NCBI GenBank assembly: GCA_025358985.1
Contig: JANYHQ010000419.1
Coordinates: forward strand, 1 to 8,312
Length of the DNA: 8,312 bases
From: Acidimicrobiales bacterium
Lineage (GTDB): Bacteria > Actinomycetota > Acidimicrobiia > Acidimicrobiales > JANYDT01
Direction of reading: 5' to 3'
Translations under genes and position numbers: made by a program
Notes under the pieces: generated by a model
The model's input: the letters and a program-made list of their open reading frames with translations, nothing else
Told to the model about the DNA's origin: nothing
Databases searched by the model: none
Part shown: positions 1 through 5,361 of the stretch, one piece after another
Layout of the letters: the number at the start of each line of letters is the position of its first letter
Numbering within the stretch: the first letter of the stretch is position 1

Positions 1-355
1 CGTCTTGAACAGCCCTACGTTCCACCCCGGTGATGCCCGACGGTACACAGATGACCATGCGGGGTTTGGCGAAGCGCCGCTGATGCACGCGATGGATGAA
101 GTAGCGAAGCATCTTCTCGCAGATCTCGAAATCGGCGATGACCCCGTCTTTCAGCGGACGGATGGCATGGATGTGATCGGGAGTGCGGCCCAACATCCGT
201 TTGGCTTCGAGACCCACGGCCAAGGGCCGACCATCTCGAACATTGACTGCCACCACCGATGGCTCGTTCAGCACAATGCCACGGCCCCGCTCGTAAACGA
301 GCGTGTTGGCGGTGCCTAGGTCAACTGCGAGGTCGCGTCCTATAAAGGAGCTCAA
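1..355 (-). CDS. mreB: Rod shape-determining protein MreB, N-terminal 118 codons (gene runs off the left edge)
   Basis: MreB is the bacterial actin homologue that polymerises under the cytoplasmic membrane and positions cell-wall synthesis. The visible part begins MSSFIGRDLAVDLGTANTLV; the DLGTAN stretch (residues 12-17) is the phosphate-1 loop of the actin ATPase fold. It is followed by NEPSVVAV, the GRTPDHI segment, RPLKDGVIADFE and VPSGITGVERRAV, all characteristic of MreB in this order. The start is a TTG at 355-353. It puts the conserved FIGRD segment right at the N-terminus, as in other actinobacterial MreBs, and has a GGAGGG Shine-Dalgarno sequence just upstream. The gene follows ndk in the same direction after 98 nt and has its own promoter candidate. 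The remaining roughly two thirds, with the rest of the nucleotide pocket, lies outside the window. Family identity is very secure; the TTG start is well supported. Confidence 0.97.
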   Translation of the reverse strand, partial: MSSFIGRDLAVDLGTANTLVYERGRGIVLNEPSVVAVNVRDGRPLAVGLEAKRMLGRTPDHIHAIRPLKDGVIADFEICEKMLRYFIHRVHQRRFAKPRMVICVPSGITGVERRAVQD

Positions 356-358
356 GAT

Positions 359-364
359 CCCTCC
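359..364 (-). promoter_or_regulatory. Shine-Dalgarno sequence deciding the TTG start of mreB
   Basis: GGAGGG on the minus strand, whose GGAG core is 5 nt from the TTG codon at 355. No ATG or GTG in frame nearby would keep the conserved N-terminus, so this site decides the start. Confidence 0.75.
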
Positions 365-398
365 AGGGAGAAGGGCGTTCTAGCGGATGGGACTGCTC

Positions 399-427
399 AG
401 GCTACGACTGATTGGGGACAAGCTCAA
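399..427 (-). promoter_or_regulatory. Candidate sigma-70-type promoter for mreB
   Basis: On the minus strand TTGAGC (427-422) is separated by exactly 17 nt from TAGCCT (404-399), a fair match to housekeeping -35 and -10 hexamers. The predicted 5' UTR would be about 35 nt and contains the mreB Shine-Dalgarno sequence. It lies in the 98-nt ndk-mreB gap, where I see no strong terminator, so ndk read-through into mreB is also possible. The call is by pattern only. Confidence 0.45.
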
Positions 428-453
428 CCCCAACCCCTCCAAGGGCGGTTTGG

Positions 454-864
454 TCAGGACATTTCTGGGAAGAACAGGGCGATTTCGCGGTCCGCTGCCT
501 CGGTGCTGTCGGAGCCGTGGATGAGGTTTTCGGTGAACTCGATGCCGAGGTCGGCCCGAATGGTGCCGGGCGCCGCGTTTCGGGGATTGGTGGCTCCCAT
601 CATGGTGCGCACCACCTGCCAGGTGTCCTCCGGGCCTTCGATGACGGCCAGCATCGACGGGCCCCGGGTGATGAACTCCACCAGGCCCTCGAAGAACGGC
701 TTTGCCACGTGCTCGCCATAGTGCTGCTCGGCGGTGGCCCGGTCGATGGTACGCAGCTCCGCCGAGGTGATGCGCAGGCTGCGGCGCTCGAAGCGGGCGA
801 GGATCTCGCCCACCAGCCCGCGTTCTACGGCGTCAGGTTTGCAAATGATGAAAGTACGGTCCAT
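454..864 (-). CDS. ndk: Nucleoside diphosphate kinase
   Basis: This cytoplasmic enzyme transfers the gamma phosphate of ATP to NDPs through a phosphohistidine intermediate, balancing the NTP and dNTP pools. The 136-residue protein is the normal bacterial length. It starts MDRTFIICKPDAVERG, with the conserved Lys9. The active-site motif NLIHGSDS occupies residues 113-120 with the phosphorylated His116. Other nucleotide-binding positions expected in the family are present: Arg86 and Thr92 in the VVRTMMGATNP segment, Arg103 and Asn113. The ATG at 864 gives the canonical N-terminus. I see no good Shine-Dalgarno sequence before it, but a -10-like hexamer 10 nt upstream suggests a very short leader. 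Next to mreB, this is the conserved actinobacterial ndk-mreB pair. Upstream, where folC would often sit, there is instead a small two-gene module. Confidence 0.98.
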   Translation of the reverse strand: MDRTFIICKPDAVERGLVGEILARFERRSLRITSAELRTIDRATAEQHYGEHVAKPFFEGLVEFITRGPSMLAVIEGPEDTWQVVRTMMGATNPRNAAPGTIRADLGIEFTENLIHGSDSTEAADREIALFFPEMS

Positions 865-874
865 GGCGGCTGCG

Positions 875-880
875 AGGCTA
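875..880 (-). promoter_or_regulatory. Possible -10 element for a near-leaderless ndk transcript
   Basis: TAGCCT lies 10 nt upstream of the ndk ATG, identical to the -10 hexamer proposed for mreB. No convincing -35 is seen 16-18 nt further upstream. No Shine-Dalgarno sequence lies between it and the ATG, so a transcript starting at or within a few bases of the ATG would fit. This is weak, single-hexamer evidence. Confidence 0.3.
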
Positions 881-917
881 GCGGGAGCGTGGCCCCAGCC
901 AGATCACGCGATGAAGA

Positions 918-1238
918 TCATTCCCACCCGAGTCGTTTGCCCAGATCGAGCTCGATCAACTCGACGTCCCCGTCGCTCGCTAGGTGTCCGATCACGAGGA
1001 AACCAGCAACAAGGACCCCGGTACCAACCAGCACGCGGTAGTCGGGACGTCCGATGATCAGTTCAGGCATTGCGTCGAAGTCCGTGGCAAACCGCTCGAC
1101 GATCCGTAGCAGGTCTGCCACTTGGAAGTCGTTCGCAGACGGCTCACCGCCGGGGCCCCGGTCAGGTCCGAGTTGCTGGTCGAGATCTTCGAAAAACTCC
1201 AGGGTCGCCCGTACAACTCGTCGAGGTGACGACGTCAC
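918..1238 (-). CDS. Putative RelE/ParE-like toxin of a type II toxin-antitoxin pair
   Basis: A small protein of 106 residues from a GTG start at 1238. The N-terminal half is predicted helical (VRATLEFFEDLDQQL, then FQVADLLRIVERFATDFDAMP). A Gly/Pro-rich turn at about residues 24-33 separates the helices. The C-terminal half has alternating strands, YRVLVGTGVLVAGFLVIGH and then DVELIELDL. That helix-helix followed by beta-sheet layout, with a YRVLV strand about two thirds along, resembles the RelE/ParE toxin fold. I cannot assign catalytic residues, and the usual basic C-terminal end is absent (it finishes GKRLGWE). The GTG start overlaps the TGA of the upstream small gene in a GTGA, the coupling typical of antitoxin-toxin operons. 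The toxin role is inference from size, order, overlap and strand pattern; it could be an uncharacterised conserved protein of another function. The gene ends 53 nt before ndk. Confidence 0.6.
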   Translation of the reverse strand: MTSSPRRVVRATLEFFEDLDQQLGPDRGPGGEPSANDFQVADLLRIVERFATDFDAMPELIIGRPDYRVLVGTGVLVAGFLVIGHLASDGDVELIELDLGKRLGWE

Positions 1239-1411
1239 CGTGGCGTGGACTCCTGTTCGGCAATGCGCTGTTCGAGGCGAGCCCTAGCTCTCGCCACCAA
1301 AGCCGCAGGAGCCTGGTCAAGGTCCATGATGATGCTTGCCTGAAACAGCGCATCTTGCTCCGCAGGTGTCAGCCCGAGGAACTCCTCAGCTGTCCAGATC
1401 TTGCTCTTCAT
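1235..1411 (-). CDS. Putative small antitoxin, 58 residues
   Basis: An open frame of 58 codons plus stop on the minus strand, from ATG at 1411 to TGA at 1237-1235. It starts MKSKIWTAEEFLGLTPAEQD and ends EQRIAEQESTPR. It is short, almost wholly helix-forming, and has a long amphipathic C-terminal helix rich in Ala, Arg and Glu (about residues 37-54) of the kind antitoxins use to wrap their toxin. A LTPAEQDALFQAS helix precedes it. There is no clear ribbon-helix-helix or HTH signature that I can name. Its stop overlaps the GTG of the following 106-residue gene. It has no Shine-Dalgarno sequence, but a TACGAT box lies 7 nt upstream of the ATG, so a leaderless mRNA is likely. The antitoxin role is inferred from gene order, coupling and length. 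Confidence 0.6.
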   Translation of the reverse strand: MKSKIWTAEEFLGLTPAEQDALFQASIIMDLDQAPAALVARARARLEQRIAEQESTPR

Positions 1412-1413
1412 GG

Positions 1414-1429
1414 ACTTGATCGTACTTGA
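1414..1429 (-). promoter_or_regulatory. -10 box with overlapping TCAAGT direct repeats (candidate autoregulatory operator)
   Basis: On the minus strand TCAAGT occurs at 1429-1424 and again at 1419-1414, exactly 10 bp (one helical turn) apart. Between and overlapping them is TACGAT (1424-1419), a good -10 hexamer whose end is 7 nt from the ATG at 1411. That spacing would place transcription start at or next to the A of the ATG. No standard -35 is visible at 16-18 nt. The extended repeats GCTCAAGTAC and GATCAAGTCC match at 8 of 10 positions. Binding by the antitoxin or the complex is inference. Confidence 0.45.
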
Positions 1430-1479
1430 GCAATTGCCAGAGCCATGGTCAGATCAAATGGGTGAACTGCTCGAAGTAC

Positions 1480-1528
1480 GTCGAGTAGAGCGACAATTGC
1501 GGGAAACGCAATGCTCGCTCCACTCGAC
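1480..1528 (-). terminator. 49-nt near-perfect hairpin after the ABC operon (candidate terminator or 3' stabiliser)
   Basis: Arms 1480-1493 and 1515-1528 pair over 14 positions. The single deviation, 1487/1521, is A-C on the plus strand but U.G in minus-strand RNA. After a 2x2 internal mismatch, the inner arms 1496-1501 (attgcg) and 1507-1512 (cgcaat) pair perfectly around a 5-nt loop. All pairs share one centre at 1504. It begins 14 nt after the stop of the substrate-binding protein gene. No T-run follows on the minus strand, so it is not a textbook intrinsic terminator, though U-poor terminators are common in actinobacteria. It could also protect the 3' end of the mRNA. Confidence 0.6.
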
Positions 1529-1542
1529 CTTGCGGGTGGTGC

Positions 1543-2841
1543 TTAGTTGCCGCCCTCGGTGGGGGTAACGGTGGCAGGCGCAAACGTGGTTCCGTTCACG
1601 TCAGCTTTTTCGGTCTTGAGCGCATCAATGGCCTTCTGCGCATAGTCGTTGGTATACGCCAGACCTTCAGGATCCTTGGTGATCACCGTGGTGCCCTCGG
1701 CATTCTTGGTGCCCTTGGCCACGGCGATGGTTTGGTCCCACAGGGTCTTGTCCACGATGCCGATGCCGCCAGTGGATGGCCAGATCAACTTGTTGATCTC
1801 ATTCATTTGCCACGCCTGGTGACCCTTGCCGAGCTTGGAACCCTTGGCCACCACGATGTCGACGCACTTGGCGGCATTGTCGCGACAGAAGATCCAGCCC
1901 TTCATGGATGCCTTCAGGAACTTCACGGTTTGATCCTGATAAGCAGCATCGCCAAGCTTTTCGGTGTTGGCCCACACTGCGTCTTGCAACATGGCCGTGC
2001 CCTCGGTGTTCCAATCAATGACGTTGAGGTCGTCAGCCGTGTACAGCTTGCCGGTGGCGGGATTCTTGGCCTCCAGTACCTGGGCGTACTCGTTGTACCG
2101 CATGGCCTGGGCCGCATCAATCTCGCCCTTCAACAGTGCCTGCATGTCGAACTGCTGCTGTACCAGCGTGACGTCCTTGGCGGGGTCCAGCTTGGCCTTG
2201 GTCATGCCGGCGAACAGTTCGAACTCGTTGCCAAAGCCCCAGTTGCCCACCTTCTTGCCTTTGAGGTCGGCAGCTGCGGTGATGTTGGAAGCCTTCTTGC
2301 TCACCTGCAAGGTGCCAGATCGTTGGAAGATCTGGCCTACATCGGTGATTCCCGCTCCCTGCTCGCGTGACGCCAGCGCCTTGGGGACCCACGCAATGGC
2401 GTAGTCGACATTTCCGGTGGCCAACTCGGTCTGCGGAACGATGTCCACGCCACCTTCCTTGATGGTTACATCAAGGCCCTCGGCCTTGTAGAAGCCTTGG
2501 TCCAACGCCGCGAAATAGCCAGCGAACTGGGCCTGGGTGACCCACTGCAATTGCAGGCTCACCTTTTTCATGTCGCCGCTGGTAGCAGCGGCCACGGTGG
2601 TGTCAGCGGCTGCACCAGCAGCCACGGTGGTAGCAGCGCCAGCGGCAACCGTGGTGTCGGCGGCGGGTGCTGCGGTGGTGTCGGCGGCGGGAGCAGCAGT
2701 GGTGTCGGCGCCTGCGGGAGCGGAGGTGTCAGCTGCTACGACGGTGGTGTCCGTGCTCTTCTTGTCCGAGCCGCAGGCTGTGAGCACCATGGCCACCATG
2801 CCAATGGCAGCCGTTACTCGTAGGGATCGTGTTCTCATCAT
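1543..2841 (-). CDS. ABC transporter substrate-binding lipoprotein, NMT1/THI5-like
   Basis: A 432-residue extracytoplasmic solute receptor that would deliver its ligand to the two permeases encoded just upstream. The N-terminus has a basic n-region (MMRTRS), a hydrophobic segment (residues 10-20) and the lipobox LTAC with Cys23, so it should be lipid-anchored outside the membrane. Residues 31-88 form an Ala/Thr/Asp low-complexity linker. The mature domain starts near residue 94 with LQLQWVTQAQFAGYFAALDQGFYKAEGLDV, shortened here to the motif LQLQW...QFAGYF...GFY..EGLDV, typical of the NMT1/THI5-like family that binds pyrimidine precursors, riboflavin and related rings. Two later Cys (319, 326) could form a disulfide. 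The gene is last in the operon, 68 nt after the permease, with its own Shine-Dalgarno GGAG. ATG 2841 is preferred; the adjacent ATG at 2838 is possible. The pyrimidine ligand is inferred only from the neighbouring hydA and mmsA. Confidence 0.93.
   Translation of the reverse strand: MMRTRSLRVTAAIGMVAMVLTACGSDKKSTDTTVVAADTSAPAGADTTAAPAADTTAAPAADTTVAAGAATTVAAGAAADTTVAAATSGDMKKVSLQLQWVTQAQFAGYFAALDQGFYKAEGLDVTIKEGGVDIVPQTELATGNVDYAIAWVPKALASREQGAGITDVGQIFQRSGTLQVSKKASNITAAADLKGKKVGNWGFGNEFELFAGMTKAKLDPAKDVTLVQQQFDMQALLKGEIDAAQAMRYNEYAQVLEAKNPATGKLYTADDLNVIDWNTEGTAMLQDAVWANTEKLGDAAYQDQTVKFLKASMKGWIFCRDNAAKCVDIVVAKGSKLGKGHQAWQMNEINKLIWPSTGGIGIVDKTLWDQTIAVAKGTKNAEGTTVITKDPEGLAYTNDYAQKAIDALKTEKADVNGTTFAPATVTPTEGGN
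2578..2751 (-). repeat. Low-complexity Ala/Thr/Asp repeat encoding the lipoprotein linker
   Basis: Residues 31-88 of the binding lipoprotein consist of imperfect 7-8-residue units such as ADTTAAP and ADTTVAAG, five to seven copies. At DNA level this is a run of GCC/GCG/GCT, ACC and GAC codons seen on the plus strand as recurring ggtggtgtcggcggcggg-like words. It is in frame and acts as a flexible tether between the lipidated Cys23 and the binding domain. Such a tract is prone to length variation by slippage. Confidence 0.8.
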
Positions 2842-2848
2842 GTGGTGT

Positions 2849-2852
2849 CTCC
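2849..2852 (-). promoter_or_regulatory. Shine-Dalgarno of the substrate-binding protein gene
   Basis: GGAG followed by 7 nt (ACACCAC) and then ATG at 2841 on the minus strand. It favours the first of the two adjacent ATG codons. No promoter is evident in the remaining 2853-2909 gap, which is pyrimidine-rich on the minus strand. Confidence 0.7.
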
Positions 2853-2909
2853 GTGTGGGGTGAGGTGGTGCATGGGTGGTTTGGTTGGATAGAAATCAAA
2901 TCGAAGTAG

Positions 2910-3692
2910 TCAGCGCGCTTGTGATCGACGCCGCTGCCATGGCATGACGATCCATTCGATGATCAGAGCGCTGAGATAAAACAGCAGACCCAGAATGCAG
3001 GCGGCGGCGATGTAGGCCCATGCCTTGGCGGTGGCCGACTGCTTCATGGCGGAGGTGACCCGCGACCCCAGCCCGTTCTGCAGTCCACCGAAGTACTCCA
3101 CCACCACTGCTGCAATCACGGCCAATGATGCGCCTATGCGCAGACCCGTGAGCAGAAACGGTAGAGCATTGGGTAACCGGACTTGCCGCAGAATTTGTAG
3201 TGGGGACGCCGCATATGACGCCATGAGTTCCTCGTGAACGGGATCAACTTGGGTGAGCCCCTTCAACATGTTCACGAACACCGGGAAGAACACCACCAAT
3301 GCCACCACCATGCGCCGAGCGGTGAGGCTGGTGGTACCGAAGATGTTGTAGAAGATGGGGCCCAGGGCCACTATGGGCATGGTGTTGGCGGCCGCCGACA
3401 AAGGGGCAATGAGTTCTCTCATCACCCGGAAGCGTTGCGCCACCAACGCCAAAGCCACAGCCAACAACGCGCCAATCACCAATCCCCACAGCGCATTGGC
3501 CCCGGTGGCTTTGGCGGTGGCCAGAATGCCGGTTTTGTTGATCTTCCACTGGTCCCAGATACGCGACGGTTGCGGCAGCACAAAGGGTTTGATGTTTCGC
3601 CACACCACGAATCGTTCCCATGCAACGAGGAACAATGCGCCCCAGATGATGGGGGGCGCAACGGCGGCCACCCGAGCCCTCAGCCTGCTCAT
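2910..3692 (-). CDS. ABC transporter permease (second membrane subunit)
   Basis: A 260-residue integral membrane protein of the binding-protein-dependent transport permease family (SsuC/TauC/ThiX-like). About six hydrophobic segments are visible: residues 11-30, 65-86, 95-118, 127-146, 176-200 and 225-250. The cytoplasmic EAA loop, which docks on the ATPase, is seen as ELMASYAASPLQILRQVRLP (about 155-174), with the conserved small residue in the middle and the terminal LP. ATG 3692 overlaps the ATPase stop in an ATGA, and GAGG lies just upstream, so the two are translationally coupled. It differs clearly from the other permease (4495-5361), so the transporter should have a heterodimeric membrane domain. 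The substrate is not readable from the permease; the operon context suggests a pyrimidine-type compound. Confidence 0.93.
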   Translation of the reverse strand: MSRLRARVAAVAPPIIWGALFLVAWERFVVWRNIKPFVLPQPSRIWDQWKINKTGILATAKATGANALWGLVIGALLAVALALVAQRFRVMRELIAPLSAAANTMPIVALGPIFYNIFGTTSLTARRMVVALVVFFPVFVNMLKGLTQVDPVHEELMASYAASPLQILRQVRLPNALPFLLTGLRIGASLAVIAAVVVEYFGGLQNGLGSRVTSAMKQSATAKAWAYIAAACILGLLFYLSALIIEWIVMPWQRRRSQAR

Positions 3693-4495
3693 CGATCCTC
3701 GATCCCGCGGGCCGTCGCACCCAGTTCGCCGCCCCGGAGTGCCTCACGTACTTCGGTGATCTTTTTGAAGAACTCCCCATCCTCACGGGTGTCCTCACTG
3801 CGCTCACCCAGGTCCACGTTGATGACCGTGGTGATCCGTCCCGGTCGGGGGGACATGACCACCACCCGGTTGGAGAGATACACCGCTTCAGGAATGGAGT
3901 GCGTAACAAACACCACCGTCTTGTGGGTGCTGGCACAGATCCGGGTGAGCTCAGCCTGCATATGTTCCCGAGTCATCTCGTCCAAGGCCCCGAACGGCTC
4001 GTCCATCAGCAACAGCGGTGGGTCAACCGCCAAGGCCCGGGCTATGGCGATGCGCTGTTGCATGCCGCCCGACAGTTCCCAAGGGTAGTTGTCGCCAAAT
4101 TCGGGAAGCTTCACCAACTCCAGCATTTCGCGTGAGCGGGCCGAGCGTTTGGATCGGTCCCAGCCCCGCAGTTCCATGGGCAATTCGATGTTCTTGATGA
4201 CCTTGCGCCATTCGAACAGACCAGCCTGTTGGAACGCCATGCCGTAGTCGAAGTCCAATCGGGCCTGGCGAGCCGTCTTGCCGTTGACAGCAATGGATCC
4301 ACCCGACGGCGGCAACAAATCAGCGACGACGCGCAACAGCGTGGACTTGCCGCACCCCGACGGACCAATGAGCGATACGAACTCGCCGGCCTCCACCGTG
4401 AGGTCAACATCGATCAGTGCATCCACCTGATTGGGCTTGCCCTGATTGAATATCTTGCAGACGCCCCGACACTCCACGGCGGCTGGCCCGCTCAT
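3689..4495 (-). CDS. ABC transporter ATP-binding protein (SsuB/TauB/ThiZ-like)
   Basis: A 268-residue cytoplasmic nucleotide-binding subunit that drives import. All diagnostic motifs are intact: Walker A GPSGCGKST (44-52), Q-loop QQ (89-90), ABC signature LSGGMQQR (141-148), Walker B LLLMDEP (161-167), D-loop GALD (169-172) and switch His199 in VFVTHSIPEA. The open frame extends far upstream with no stop, but residues before MSGPAAVECRGVCKIF look non-coding and overlap the upstream permease. The ATG at 4495 gives the standard N-terminus and shares one base with the upstream stop (TGATG). The C-terminal about 50 residues (MSPRPGRITTVINVDLG and beyond) match the tail of taurine/nitrate/sulfonate-type importer ATPases. 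It is sandwiched between two permease genes, which implies one complex with both. Confidence 0.95.
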   Translation of the reverse strand: MSGPAAVECRGVCKIFNQGKPNQVDALIDVDLTVEAGEFVSLIGPSGCGKSTLLRVVADLLPPSGGSIAVNGKTARQARLDFDYGMAFQQAGLFEWRKVIKNIELPMELRGWDRSKRSARSREMLELVKLPEFGDNYPWELSGGMQQRIAIARALAVDPPLLLMDEPFGALDEMTREHMQAELTRICASTHKTVVFVTHSIPEAVYLSNRVVVMSPRPGRITTVINVDLGERSEDTREDGEFFKKITEVREALRGGELGATARGIEDR

Positions 4496-5361
4496 CAGAG
4501 GGCTGCCTTCGGACGATGGCGGGTTAGCACCAACTCCAAGCCGTTGACGCCAGCAGCCACCACCAGCCCCAGCACTGCCGCCCCGATGAAGGCGGTGAAC
4601 ACCCGAGCCGGGTCGCCGGTGGCCTTTTGGAAATAGTCGAGGATGAGGCGCCCCACTCCCCCACTGACCCCGGCCGAGAGCTCCGCCACTATTGCCCCCA
4701 CCACCGCGGCGGCGGCCCCCAATTTCACCGCTGGCAGCAGATAGGGTACGGCGGCAGGCAACCGAAGTTTGAGCAGCGTCTGCGTCCAACTGGCGGCGTA
4801 TGAATCCATGAGCTCCAGCGACTGTTCCTTGGGAGATTGCAGCCCCCGTAGTGCGCCTACGGCAATGGGGAAGAAGGCCAGATATGCGCTCATACCGGTT
4901 ACCGACATCCACGGTTGCCAGTGCACCGAGCCGATCTTCAACCGGTTGCCCCAACCTACGATGAGCGGCGCCAGCGCGATGAGGGGCACCGTTTGGCTGA
5001 GCACCACGTACGGCAGCCACGCTCTGCGCACGAGCGTGAAACGGCACATGATGATGGCCAGCGCCATACCCACCACGAACCCCACGATGAGCCCGGTAAC
5101 TGCTAGGCGCAGCGTGAACCAGGATCCCGACAACACAGCACCGCCCACAATGCCTGGTCGTCCCCGCACCTCGGCCTTGGAAAAGCTGCCCAGGATGGTG
5201 GAGATGTGGGGCATGGAAGCGTCGTCGGTGTGAGCGGGCAGACGCCAGCCAAACACGTGATCGTCCACAGCGCGCCCGAATGCCTTGTACGCCTCCCACA
5301 GCGCCGCGAACATAAGCACACCTACAATGCCAAGGCCCCAACGTCGTAATCGCGTGTTCAA
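4495..5361 (-). CDS. ABC transporter permease (first membrane subunit)
   Basis: A 288-residue permease of the binding-protein-dependent importer family. It has an N-terminal membrane segment (residues 8-24), a longer-than-usual external stretch (about 30-75, including PHISTILGSF), then further segments near 80-105, 112-135, 155-172, 208-229 and 255-275. The EAA coupling loop is visible as ELMDSYAASWTQTLLKLRLP (183-202). The start is a TTG at 5361: it overlaps the upstream stop in TTGA and has GAGGG at 7 nt spacing. The next Met (residue 17) would cut into the first membrane segment. Its stop shares a base with the ATPase ATG. It pairs with the 260-residue permease, to which it is only distantly similar. 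Confidence 0.92.
   Translation of the reverse strand: MNTRLRRWGLGIVGVLMFAALWEAYKAFGRAVDDHVFGWRLPAHTDDASMPHISTILGSFSKAEVRGRPGIVGGAVLSGSWFTLRLAVTGLIVGFVVGMALAIIMCRFTLVRRAWLPYVVLSQTVPLIALAPLIVGWGNRLKIGSVHWQPWMSVTGMSAYLAFFPIAVGALRGLQSPKEQSLELMDSYAASWTQTLLKLRLPAAVPYLLPAVKLGAAAAVVGAIVAELSAGVSGGVGRLILDYFQKATGDPARVFTAFIGAAVLGLVVAAGVNGLELVLTRHRPKAAL

Noticed and set aside
436..453. CCCT/AGGG mini-hairpin just after the ndk stop
   Set aside because: A four-base stem is too weak to call a terminator.
887..909. Imperfect hairpin (GCG/CGC and TGGC/GCCA arms) between the putative toxin and ndk as a terminator
   Set aside because: The stem is short and bulged with no T-run; it is no better than expected in GC-rich DNA.
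412..1041. Long plus-strand open frame of 209 codons
   Set aside because: It lies antisense to ndk and the putative toxin, has low-complexity shadow composition, and crosses several well-supported minus-strand genes.
3234..4088. Plus-strand open frame of 284 codons, and similar plus-strand frames at 1732-2370, 5571-6422, 6641-7510 and 7538-8221
   Set aside because: They are complementary-strand shadows of the permease, ATPase, SBP, LLM, mmsA and hydA genes, are rich in His/Arg/Gly and show no family motifs.
4496..5341. Upstream extension of the ATPase frame (to 550 codons), which could suggest a fusion protein
   Set aside because: The extra residues are low-complexity and out of frame with the clearly real permease on the same strand. 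The ATG at 4495 gives the standard ATPase N-terminus with TGATG coupling.
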